From: Gadus chalcogrammus
Taxonomy: Eukaryota; Chordata; Actinopteri; Gadiformes; Gadidae
Direction of reading: 5' to 3'
DNA: 64,000 nucleotides
Assembly (NCBI RefSeq): GCF_026213295.1
Contig: NC_079425.1
Location: 12,002,694-12,066,693 of the forward strand
The notes beneath the pieces are model-generated. The model searched no databases. It saw only the letters and a program-made list of their open reading frames with translations, and had not been told where the DNA came from. The position numbers were made by a program, and so were the translations under genes. Below, in pieces: positions 1 to 16,590 of this stretch (position 1 is its first letter; every line of letters begins with the position of its first letter).

Positions 1-354
1 TGTTTCAAACATCCATGTTTATAATCCTCCCATCCTGTGATTTCATGCATTTGAACCCATTACCTAACAGGCCTCCCACACCACCCCAGGCTGAAAGTCT
101 TTCCAAGTCGAGTGGAATGAGTGAATCTCGTGATCCCCCATTCTGGGCATGGCAGTCCTTACAAGATGCTTTCTATCCCCCTATTTATTCCTTTCTTTAC
201 TTTGTAGTGTAGTGTCATGATCGATGCAGTGTATACACGGAATTGAATTGCATAGGTCTACCCAGAAAACAGAACAATATTTGGAAGGCATATTACTTCT
301 GATTAATTAGGCTACTCTCATTTAATACTTGTCACATTTTGTACTCAAAAGACA

Positions 355-5657
<5,303 letters not shown>

Positions 5658-5979
5658 TATGTGAAACACCCCGCATGAGCTGAACTCTATCGATTGATAC
5701 CTCATAGAACCAAAGTAAGCTTCAAGCTGTTGTTGAAGGCAGAGGGTCGTCTACTACAACGAATGGTCCCTCATCCCCACTGGTCTTGTTTAAAGTGTTT
5801 TCTATGATTGCCAAGAACCAGCACACACCAACTGTTAATACACGTTCTGAAATACCTTCTGGGGTACCATGGCTGTTCATATGAATGCTGAAGACTTGGA
5901 CATGACCATGAAATGCGTGTTTGAAGCAGTGGCATAAGGTCAGTTAAATTAACCTTAAATTTAATGACCAAACTCAGGA

Positions 5980-5985
5980 AATAAA
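5980..5985 (+). terminator. slc24a5: slc24a5 polyadenylation signal
   Basis: This is the first AATAAA after the slc24a5 stop codon, about 320 bases downstream. It implies a short 3' UTR that ends before the myef2 3' UTR begins. Confidence 0.6.
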
Positions 5986-6110
5986 ATATTTAAACTTGAT
6001 TTAAATTGTTTACCTCTTTAATCAAAAATTAACCAAATATATAACTATGCCAATGTCGTATTGCAGGGTAGGCAATAAATTGTATGTTCAATGGAATCGT
6101 CCCAAAACAC

Positions 6111-6169
6111 TTTATTTATACAAGTAGGTAGACAATAGGCAGACTTAAAAATTAAAAAGTTTCTTTATT
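6111..6169 (-). terminator. myef2: myef2 polyadenylation signals (two AATAAA)
   Basis: Minus-strand AATAAA motifs occur at 6164-6169 and 6111-6116, 212-270 bases beyond the TAG. Either could be used. Confidence 0.55.
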
Positions 6170-6380
6170 CAACCAAACTACCGGAAAGAAAATGGGGGGG
6201 TTTACAAAAAAGATAAAATAAAGAACAAACAGATTTAATTAACAACCAACATGTTGTGACAGGGTAGACATGAAAATATGGAATTAAAAGTGTTTCTAAA
6301 ACAAAACGAAAAAGATTTGGCGAGCAAGGACCCTGTGTCGCTGCCGTGGGGGGGAGGGGGGGGTTGTGTAATCGTGGCGT

Positions 6381-9300
6381 CTAGACGTTGCGGTCTATGC
6401 GGACGTCCACCTCTCGGCCGTTGATTTTGGTTCCATTCATCATCCTGCAGGCCTGCTCTGCGCCCTCCGGGGAGTCGAACCTCACTGTGCCGCAGCCTTT
6501 GGACCGGCCGTTCTCCATCTTGACGTCTGCGAACATCACCTGGCCTGCGGGTCACACCAGAGACATGCAGGAGGAGTTTAACTGAATCCTGTAATCCCCC
6601 AAACAGAAGATGTAGCGGTTTTCCAACCGTCTGTTGAACTCATCGGTGGAGTTTGGACTTTTTCTTTTACTAAATATATAAAAGTAAATAATATAGCTTT
6701 GGAATTAAATAAGCAGTTTATAATCCATGAAGAGACCTACCACAGTGGCTGAAGCTCTCTTTCAGCTTCTGCCAATTGAGGTCATAGGAGAGCTGTGGGA
6801 CGAAGAAGACTTGTGATTACGGGGATTTAGTACAAAGAAAAAAAAATATATATATATACAAAAATGAGGGAGTAGCTTCCGCAGACATAAAATCAAGTTG
6901 GCAGAGGATATGTTTCAGGCTTGCAGCCGGAGGACATTCCTGCACTTACATTTCTCACAAATATCACACAGCCTCCCTTGGCCCCGGAGACGCGGTCGGA
7001 CATGGCTCCGCCCATGTGTGCTCCGCCCCGGCCGGCCCCTCCGAAGCCCCCGAAGCCCCGGCTCATGTCCATCCCAGCCATGCCCATGCGGTTAACACCA
7101 GAGCCCATGGCCATGTTGCCCATCCCACCACCTGCAATTCAAAACATACACCGACCACACCATTAATACTCCACCATTTTGATTTGTGTAACGACTTGTT
7201 ATAGACAAATTATTATCTTTATTATCCATCGTTTATCACTAAACATGTAGAAAGTCTATTGCATCGTAACAGGCACTATAGGGTTCAGATAAGGGCGCGG
7301 TAGGCCGATTCATCATTTACAAATGCAATGATTGCATTAATATTTCATGTTTACAATATTCTCCATTCACAGTAAAGGGATTCACAATACATCTCATACA
7401 CGTCACTTATCTTGAGATTACGGATAAAGTATACAATAAAAAAATATATATAATTAAAAAGGAAACCATGCTATACCGCAGGACCTTTGCTTCAATTATA
7501 GGCATGCAAGCAGCAAGACGTGGTTTACAGCAATACTAAACTGATTTTGATTTGAACCATAGGAAAAAAAAAAAAAAGTGCTTTCTAGTAGCCATGGTAA
7601 CTTCTGAGGATGATGCTATAGCTGTGGCATGGTTTATATGCGTTAAAACATGCCGGTCTAAATGAAGCATTCATCAGTTGCACTTTATAATTGTGTGACA
7701 CCTTTTGCCTTACAGATATTTGGCTAAATATACAGTTTGTTATTCATTTAAAAACAAACAACGATTGTGATGGGCAATAGTTATGCACGTCACTAGCATG
7801 TATCCACTTTAGCGTCCGATTAGGTAGGCTGAACTGATGATTAATCAAAAGGGGAAGTGTAGAAACGGAAAGAAACAAGGGCTGGGGAGATGGGATGGAA
7901 TGAGTGATGTACCTATTCCAGTGCCCATTTGACCCATGCCTGCATTCCCCATGCCTCCACCATAACCACCTGCTGAGGAGAGAAAGCATGCCAGCATGCA
8001 TCCAGTTAGAAAACACAACAGAACACGCAGCCAATCAGAATTGAAAGCAAGGGAAGAAGCATCCAATTATAATATACCGCCAAGAACACTGGCCCAATAA
8101 TAGAGGCAGCAACAGTAATTGAAGAGGGGATGATGGTGAGGTAGTCAGGAACAAACCAGCACGTACCCATTGTTCCAAAGGAATTCCCGAATCCCTGGTT
8201 CATCTGCATGTCATTGCGTCCAAAGTCCATACCACCCATTCCTGACGATGAGAACATGTATTCATTAGTCAAGAGAAAATGGGAAAGAAAAATTATAAAA
8301 TTTAACAGATAAAAAAATAAAAATAAACAGACTGTCTAGCATTCTTCAGTCCGTGCTTCTAGCAGGCGAGAACACATTGTTTAAAGAATATAGTACATTT
8401 CCTCCCATTTTTACCTCCCATTCGGCCCATGGGTGTCATGCCATGTCCCATGTTGCCCATATTATCCATGCCCCCGAAGCCTCCACCACCACCACCACCC
8501 ATTCCTGTGGGAGGCCAGCAACACATATAAATGCATAGTGCAGCAAAATAAGGGACAGCTGGACGGATGCACTGAGAGAACAAAGGAAAAGCAGTCTCAA
8601 ACTAAAGAAAATAATCATACCTCCGCCCAGTCTGTTCATACCGCTGAACCCAGGACCGTCCATACCTAAAAGGGAGACAACAGGCGTGTCAGCATTGTTC
8701 AACACACATGCTATGACATTCAACATACATGACAGTGGAAGAGAAAAAAAGATAACTGCAGTGAGTGGATGAGCCTAAATAGCACATTGGACTGCACATA
8801 ATGGGACAACGGTTGATAAATTGACTGTCTGTGTAATTAATTGCACAGTTGTAGACGTCTAGGTACTGACCTCCAGGCCCCATGGAGCCCATGCCTCCAC
8901 CTCCACCTCCACCAACAGTGTTTGCATTGATAGGCTGCCCACCTGGTCCCAGGCCCATCCCAATGCCCCCAAGACCCCCTGCAAACAGGATGAGCAGAGA
9001 GGGAGAACAGCTGAAGATTAAGTAGACAATAAATTGACGGTATGTAGAATAAAATAAGAAAAACAATCCATGCAAGAATCACAATTCTTATATTCTATGA
9101 TACTGAATCCATTCAAAACTTGACAAAATTGTTTTCTTCCTCTTGGCATCGGTTTGCCTTTGTGTGTTTACATTATTGCAATCAGTTGATAACTGGTTCA
9201 AATATTTTGAGAAAATCCTGTTACAATTTAAAACCCCATGTACTGATCGATTTTGGGGGTTGGCGGGTAAATCAACTTTTCTTCTATGGATCACAGGGAA

Positions 9301-12300
9301 ATCAGTGCGTCAATGGGCCATCCTGAAAGCTTTTCCATGTGCTCCATGACACCTTAACAGAGTCAACCCTCTGCCTGTAGTTGCAGTTTGTAAAGGTACT
9401 TTGTGGTCCCATGTCAGCGTTGGATTCTGACAGCAGCTTGGTCAAGAAACCTCGTAGTTGTGCATACATTTATTTGCATTACGTAGTTCTGCTATTAAAT
9501 CCCCCCAAAATATAGAAATCTATTATTTGCCCTGAATTAGAATCCGCATTTGAGGTTCTTGCATTTAATGAGCCACTTGGTTTTATCAATTAGTATTCCA
9601 TTCCCCATTTTCTTTATTTATATGGAGCAGAAGGACAAAAGCTCGCTTGAGTCCAAATGTTCAGTTTTTTTACTTGGTTGCATGTGTTCCATTTTGCAAC
9701 CGTGTTCAATTGGACATAAGTCGTTTTAAAACGCAATTGTAGCGTAAAGGGAATTGGTTGCATTGTCTGGAGGGGCTGCCCTCCATCACTTATAGAGCAC
9801 TGTGGAAACCCTGACAGCTTCTTCAGAATAGATTGAGAACTTTATATGATACAGTCTTTGCCTTTGAAGACATCATTGGTTGTATTGATAGCTGTGGGTG
9901 TCGAAACTGATGCAAACTTACGTGGCAACAGAGGTGCTTTTTCCACTTGACGGAAGTCTTCAATCGGTAGTGACTTCTCATCCTAAAATGAAGCAAGAAC
10001 TTTTAAACTACAAACACATGTTCTTATAGATTTGAATAATATTGACAACATTTTGATAGAGATGCACTGATTATATTACCCATCAATTTGCAATTAAAAC
10101 TTCCATTTCAGATATTACGTTTAATTCACTTGATTTGTAAGTAAAAAGTAATAGATCCGATTGGGACTGGGTCTTGATAGTTGGAATAAGGTATTTGCAG
10201 TAAATAAATGTAAATCACTGGATAAATGCAACTCGTACCATTTTGACGTGCATCTGTCTGTCAAACAGCATCTGTCCGTTGAACATGGCTGTAAATCAAT
10301 GTTAAGGAATAAAGACTTGCATTGCTGTTAAGAGTGTTTGTGCACGTTTAAACGGTTGCTCAAGTGCCAACGGGTTGCAGGATACATATAGCTTGCACGG
10401 CCTCCAGCGGCTGCTCAAAGGTGACCGTTCCCATTCCCCTGCTCTTTCCGTCCTTGTCCTCCTTCACGTCGGCCCGCTTCACTACACCCGCCATGGCGAA
10501 CACCTCCTTCAGCTTCTTCCAGCCCACCTTGAAGTCCAGCTATGGGAAGAACCAACACCACCATATCATGATTGAATAGCGACCTTACAAGACTAGTTCT
10601 GATCAGGGCCGAGGACGCAGTGCGGGTGTGTCCTTACATTAGCCACAAACACCGTGGTGCCCAGCCGACCGGCCTGCATGGCGTTGAGGATGTCCGGTGG
10701 TATGTTGAGGCTGTTGGCGAGGGAGGGAGGCAGATTCATCCCGCCTGGGCCTCCTTCGGGCCCACGGCTACCCGGCATCATGCCCCCCATGCGCTGCAGC
10801 ACCCGGCGGGCATGCTCACCGTCCGGGTCCTGGATTATGAGGAGAAGGGAGTGTGTTCACGGGGACACGTTGGACTAATAAACTACACATCAACTATGTT
10901 GATGTGTGAAATCGGCATTGAGTTTGATGCATTATGTCCAATAGTCCACACCTCCTTGATGTTGAGTGGCCTACCACTCAGGTCATGCTTATTCATGGTG
11001 TCCACAGCCTTCTTCACAAACTCCTCGTCTTTGAACTCCACCACACTGGGGAGGCAAGGACAGCACAGGCACTGGTTGAGCCCAACACACTTGGAATATG
11101 GGTTACAAAGAACAAATGGAGTAGAAAGAGAATACATGGGAGACCATAATATATGTACTCACCCACAACCCTAAGCAGGAAGCAAAGTGACATCCAGCAG
11201 TGAAGGAGATAAACAAGACAATGTTACGTTTACAGCATAGAAAACAAACACTTCTCAATGGGCTTTCAAGTAGTTCCAAATCTTAACATCACTGCGTTTG
11301 GCTGGGAGCTGGATGTGCCAGCTCTATTCTTTTCCTTAAACTTAAGGGCAAAAGGGATAAATGTGTAAAACGTTAGGCAAAGCACTCAATTAAATATGAA
11401 TTTGGAAGATTACCTGTTTGGTCTTGAAAGATAATGGTGTTAGAGAAATGTTTAAAAAAAAAAACTCCATGTCACCATTCTTAACAGAATTTAACCTTTT
11501 AGTTTACAATTAGATGGTTGTAGACAAATATTAAAATGCAGAGTTCAGAAATTTCAGTTAGGAGGTTCAGTTTATATATTGCAACAAATGAGATATCTTT
11601 GTTGTGACCTCATGTGGCTTTAGAGCTGTAGAGTAAGGCATGTTATTTGTGTTCAATAAGTCTTTTGTTAGACGAGAAATGTGGCACTTACAAAAAACGA
11701 TAGTAATTTGAGGTTTTGAGGCAAGGAATCAAGATCAAAAAATAAAACCAGAATCACACACTCCACATTTCCCTTTGGAAAATAGCCAAACAGACAATCT
11801 TTGAAACCAATTGAAATGACCACAACAAAACAAAGATTTAACCGTCAAATAAGTTAAGACTAGTTTTCCAGAATCAACAAGACTTCAACCTTTCAATAGA
11901 AGTATCCATCTGTAGCCAACGTTCAGGCTCGTGACACAACCCACCTCCAGTTCGGTAACTGACAAACCCAAAATAATCAATCAACACCAGTTAACTTTTT
12001 TTTTTTAAAAAGCTGCCGGGGGCTTTTAGAACCTCTTGCAGCGAATCACCCACATCACTTACCCTTGACTTTCCTTCTGCATCCTTAAAGAGCTCCACGT
12101 ATGTAACCTCACCAACTACATGAGACATACAAAAGGAAAAATACCAAGAGAACAAAAGGGATTTAAGTCACCACGTTCACGTCGCCGTTGGCCTTGGCAA
12201 TGCCGCTACAGATGGAGAAGACCAATTCATGAGCAACATTCAGCCCAGACCAAGCCCCGACCAGACAACACCATGCCTTCCTGGGCAGGACACTGATACA

Positions 12301-13677
12301 ATCACAGGTCACGGCCAAAATTGAAACCCAGCTACAGACAACCTGGGAAATTCAACATGGATCAGTTGGTCAACGAGATACCAATCATAGCAGTTTGCAA
12401 CGTTCATCATAAAAGGTCCGTTCACCTTTCATACAGGCTCTCGAAGACCCCATAGTTCAAGGACAATGCATATCATTCATTTATAAAGACACAACACAAT
12501 TGTACAACAGTCGATGCCACTACAGGTCTGAGGTTACATTTAGGAGCTGACAATACCATTAAATAAACAGAGATAATCTACCTTTTCTCACAGACATTTC
12601 AGTCCAAACTAAATGGGTGTCCAACCGTAAAAGTGAATTGAACCCAATAGACTTATAACCCATAGACTACTTGTCCAAATCATCTTCACAAGTACTTCCA
12701 AAAAGTTAGAAAAGTCTGACTGATGTTAGCAGCCTGCTCAATCTGATAAGAAAGAAAGAAGAGTTGTTCAGTCAAATGAGGAAGGAGCTCCTTAAGCGCA
12801 GGCGTGATTACCTTTCTCACGCATCAGATCTTTAATTGCCTGCCACTTCATATCATACGGAATGTTGCTTATGAACACCCGGTTCCTTTGACCACCCTTC
12901 TTGTCTCCTACACCACCATTTTTGTATGGATGGTGCCTATTTCCTCTTCTGTTCGCAAGCGCCTTCTCCTTCGGATCAGATAGCGTTGAGGATTCTTCGC
13001 CATCTCTAAAAAGTACACAGAGCCGTGTGTCAAAATAGGCATCCATCGATAGTGAATTGAATCAATCATACACCCGCAAGTAACAGTAAGGTGTTGAAGG
13101 ACATAAGGTACATTATTTGGATTAAGAATATAGCTTCTTAATGGGTTATCGATCATACAAGTTAACTCACGACGTGTTTATCAAAATACAGTCCCATCAA
13201 AAATGTACTAAAGTTGTTTACAGAAAATAAAACAAATCCCGTTATTAGATTAGCTTAGCGTAGCTAACCCTACAATACCTATGTAGCTGAACATGGCGGT
13301 GGCTAGGAGATTTGACTAGCTGGTATATTAAAGCAAAGGCATTTATTTTGGCGTATTTGCGATTACAAGCAAGGCAATAGGGCATTTCATTGAAGCTTCG
13401 CGAATAAAACGAACTACCGCCTTATCAACAAGCTGACCACCACCGATGATAGTATAAGCTGCGTTACTCAGTGTTAGCTGTAATGGCAAGCTGAACGACT
13501 CTCCATCTTAGCCAACGTTTGCTAACATCTACACAGACGTAAAACAAAGATTCTTAGTTACGTTTTCACTCCATTGGTGTTCTCCTCAACTACATTCTCG
13601 AATTCGGACTCAGTTTGTTCAGTCGGTTGTTCAGTTGGTTGCTCTGTTAGAAAATCACAATCATTTAGATCCTCCAT
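6381..13677 (-). CDS. myef2: Myelin expression factor 2, hnRNP M-like protein with three RRMs, 17 coding exons, complete
   Basis: Nuclear RNA/ssDNA-binding protein of the hnRNP M family; the mouse protein represses myelin basic protein transcription. Exons in transcript order: 13677-13562, 13005-12812, 12115-12063, 11170-11163, 11045-10952, 10829-10638, 10539-10386, 10288-10239, 9982-9922, 8978-8871, 8665-8621, 8504-8415, 8241-8167, 7969-7913, 7131-6950, 6792-6741 and 6544-6381. They total 1695 nt (564 residues plus TAG). RRM1 (about 82-156) has RNP2 VFISNI and RNP1 RGCGVVEF. RRM2 (about 215-290) has VFVANLDF and RGMGTVTF. RRM3 (about 488-564) has VIFVRNLSYD and KGCGTVRF. Residues about 308-487 form a Gly/Met-rich linker. 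The LPRGLGGIGMGLGPGGQP block and the position beside slc24a5 point to MYEF2 rather than HNRNPM. The acidic N-terminus has a repeated TEQP motif. The start is the first ATG in frame (13677). Confidence 0.95.
11163..11170 (-). other. myef2: 8-nt coding microexon in myef2 RRM1
   Basis: On the minus strand the sequence reads cttag, GGTTGTGG, gtgagt, so perfect splice signals enclose only eight bases. The exon before it ends KSR (AGG) and the exon after it starts with T then GTG GTG. Only inclusion of these eight bases gives KSRGCGVVEF, the RNP1 motif of RRM1, in frame. Total coding length is a multiple of three only when it is included. Confidence 0.88.
12172..12205 (-). other. myef2: Candidate 34-nt poison exon in myef2 intron 2
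   Basis: On the minus strand this GC-rich block follows a pyrimidine-rich stretch ending ctgtag and is followed by gtgact. Joined after exon 2 it gives eight or nine codons and then an in-frame TGA, and its length would also shift the frame. It is clearly more GC-rich than the intron around it. It could also be chance or a repeat fragment; conservation was not tested. Confidence 0.25.
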
Positions 13678-13957
13678 GATTTGTTTAGCATACACAATAC
13701 AAGATGATGTAGCTACGCAGTTTGAAATCTGCAGCGGTGAGCTTGTCCACCAACGCGAGACTTGGTGGCTGGCTGTGGCCAGCTAAATTCCCGCTCGCTT
13801 CAGGGACATTCATTTAGTTGGTAAATTGCAAATCATTATTTGTCCAGACCTCGTCTGGACGTACTTAATACTCTGTATGTAGAATGAACGATCCGTGTAT
13901 AACAATAGCTATAATATTTCGTTTTTCACATTAAGTGGGAAAGGGAATTATTAATTA
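13678..13957 (-). promoter_or_regulatory. myef2: myef2 5' flank and presumed promoter
   Basis: This is the sequence just upstream of the myef2 ATG. I see no TATA box and no strong motif. It is bounded on the far side by the inverted-repeat element that starts near 13958, so the native promoter may be short. Confidence 0.3.
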
Positions 13958-15618
13958 GGGGTCCGAGCAGCGAAGCTGCTTGGTCCCCTATTGTTTCTGT
14001 AACGTTTTTCTTTTCCCCTCAAATTCTGTCAAAGTCATACTGCAGCCTATACCGTAAGTCGAAAACTCTTGAAGTTTTCAGTTATGGTTATTTATTGGTT
14101 ACCAACAATAACCCACTCTACCCATGAACCCAAATCTGAGGTACTGCACCCAAAGGGTGCGCTATTGTAAAAAATCATGAATTAGTCCTATTTCTCCTCA
14201 CCAGATTGACCTGGACTCAAAATTCTTTCATAATATTAATCTCTAGAATCAGATGCATCTATAAAACCCTGTAAAACAAATGTTTACTTTTCACACAATT
14301 TCATAGCCAAACATGATAAAATGATTCACAGACTACAAAAATAATCAAAAATTCAACAAAATAGCCACATAAAACCTTAGACCAAGCTTCACAAGAATCA
14401 TCAAACAGAATTGGTTTTATTTAGTTCCATTTTAGAAATAATGGCCAATAAAGTTGGAACAGTAGTTAGCCCATTTTTCTTATATGACCATTTTGTTATT
14501 GTATAAAAAAAACATACGACTATTGTTAGGTGGATACCAATACCTACCCATAAACCCAAATTGTGGTACTGCACCCACAGGTGGCGCTATTTTTTAAAAA
14601 AATTCTCCTTACCAGAATTCTTTCATCATGTTAATCTCTAAAATCAGATGCATCTTTTTCACCCTGGTCTTCTGCTCTAAAAATGTTTACTTTTCCAACA
14701 ATTTCTTAGAAAAGCCAAACGTCCACAGTCTCAACCCTATTTGCCTATGTGACCATTTTGTTATTGCATAACTACCATACGGCTATCATTAGGTGGCTAC
14801 CATTTACCGTGCACATTGATAGATCTTAACTATTTTAAGAAACCCCTAAATTCTCTTGTGAAATGTGTCCTTGGAGTTTTCTTGATGTTGTGTGCTTAGT
14901 TCAAGAATGTCAATTGCTCAATGGGATATGGCTTGTACTGGTGATCCTTAGGTTGAGAGTTTGAATCCTGAGTAGAACATTATGAACAAGCTGAACATTA
15001 CATTCTGTCATTGCCACTCATTTAAGAAACGCAACATTGAACAGCACGTAGAATTCATCAGGCAATCAACATTACGCCTCATTAGATTCCAAGAATTTGA
15101 CTGCCAAGACCCAGTACGGCATTAAAGGGAACTTCTTCGTTAACCATTTTTCCTTCATAATTAACTCTGTCATATTTATATTTCTTCCGTTAGTGTTTCT
15201 GACTACAAAGGTTTAATTTCCCCAGAATTTCAAAGATTTTTCAGGTATATGCTTTTTAGAAAGCCCTTAATTCACTTGAGAAATATGTGCTTGGAGTTTT
15301 CTGGATGTTGTGTGCTCAATCAGACATTTTGACCTGCAGTTCAGGTCAATGTGAATGTGGCTGCAGTTCAGGTTCATAAGTGGCTCAATGGGATAATGCC
15401 TTGTACAGGTTATCCTTAGGTTGAGAGTTTGAATCCCGATTAGAGCATTATGTACAAGCTGAACATGACATTCGGCCATTGCTCTGCAGTACACCTGAAA
15501 GCTGAGGCACAGTATTGCATTAAGTGGAACATCTTCATCCTCATCTTTCCTTCATAATTATGTCATATTTATATATCTTCCATTAGTGTGTTTTTGACTT
15601 TTAATTTTGCTCGGACCC
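13958..15618. mobile_element. Probable non-autonomous DNA element with 10-bp terminal inverted repeats
   Basis: The left end reads GGGTCCGAGC (13959-13968) and the right end GCTCGGACCC (15609-15618), an exact inverted match. Small perfect hairpins lie at the ends: AGCAGC-gaa-GCTGCT at 13966-13980, and CCGC-TT-GCGG just outside the right end. The interior has two internally duplicated blocks. One shows the pair at about 14100-14330 and 14540-14730 (shared ACTGCACCCA, GAATCAGATGCATCT and TGTTTACTTTTC). The other pairs about 14818-15000 with 15240-15482 (shared TTGGAGTTTTCT, TTAGGTTGAGAGTTTGAATCC). It has no long ORF. The family is not named here. No clean target-site duplication was found, though TTAAT occurs close to both ends. 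Confidence 0.55.
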
Positions 15619-16499
15619 TGTTAATCACCGCTTGCGGTTATATTTGTAATTTGAATCTGCTTTGTAGTATTTTAAAACACAGTTGTCTTTCGAGTTTGAA
15701 TTAAATCATCCACTTCTCATCTTGATCCTAGACCTATTGTAGGCCTACACTTAACTTTATATTGCAAAAATGTTTGGAATTTGTATGTTATGAAGAATAA
15801 TTATCCATTATGATGACATTAAAATATACATATTATATTTTGAAGCTTTATTTAGAAAATAGATTTGTTAGAAAATACAAATAAATCAATATTGTAGCCT
15901 GTTGTGGATTTTAGTATCAGCCATTAGGCAATGGCTCGAACCAGAACGCTTTATTGTGACAGAACAAATTCACTTCTTCAACCTTCTTGCCTCTACTAGA
16001 TGATGATGACTTGTTGTATGAGTGCTTCTGCCCAATGTGTGCGGTCGATGTGTATCATTGTGCCTTGCGATTTCTCATTGGTTCTAAACATCTAACCCAC
16101 CATTGTAACTTTTTATACCCATTGGTTGAGTTTGATTTGTAAACCACCCTTGATCTGGTCTCCACTTGCTTATGTACATATCTCCTTGGAAGCCAAAACC
16201 ATTACCTGAGCTCGCAGGATGTTCTGCAGTTGTCTGTTCCGCATGTTCGCATTGTGCTCGGAAAGAAAGCTTTCAATATGCATCCCACTTTGCATGAAAC
16301 ACCCTCCAGGTACACCTACAATTTGTCAGAACTGATTTCATATGATGCCCTTTGCTCCATACTGAGGACCTTGATCCTGGAAGTATTGAAGATTGTCCCT
16401 GTGTTTAATTCGGTTCCTATGAAATCCCCAAACTCAATTGTATGATAAGTGTGCTTTTTGTATGTTTGTTTGTGTGAAATCTAAATTAATGTTTCTTTG

Positions 16500-16590
16500 A
16501 TTCTGCTTTCTTGGCCAAGTCTCTCTCAAAGATGTTAATCTCAATGAGACTTGGTTAAATAAAGGTTTAATAAAATAAATAAATAACGGT
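16500..16590 (+). repeat. Probable LINE 3' tail remnant
   Basis: The segment with TCTCAATGAGACTTGG, then TTAAATAAAGG and a short AAATAAAT tail, resembles the 3' ends of common fish LINE copies. This is from memory of such tails; the family is not assigned and no coding part is visible. Confidence 0.35.

Larger units (their letters stand above)
5658..6380. other. Convergent 3' UTRs of slc24a5 (+) and myef2 (-)
   Basis: This stretch has no coding exon. slc24a5 should end near 6000. On the minus strand, AATAAA signals for myef2 lie at 6164-6169 and 6111-6116 (TTTATT on the plus strand). The two transcripts would therefore end head-on within roughly 100-200 bases without a clear overlap. Confidence 0.6.

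Noticed and set aside
10572..11174. 200-codon plus-strand ORF across myef2
   Set aside because: It is antisense to verified myef2 RRM exons with correct phases; an opposite-strand shadow.
15600..15645. Helitron-type 3' hairpin (CCGCTTGCGG) at the right end of the inverted-repeat element
   Set aside because: No CTRR terminus follows, and the element has inverted ends, which Helitrons lack.
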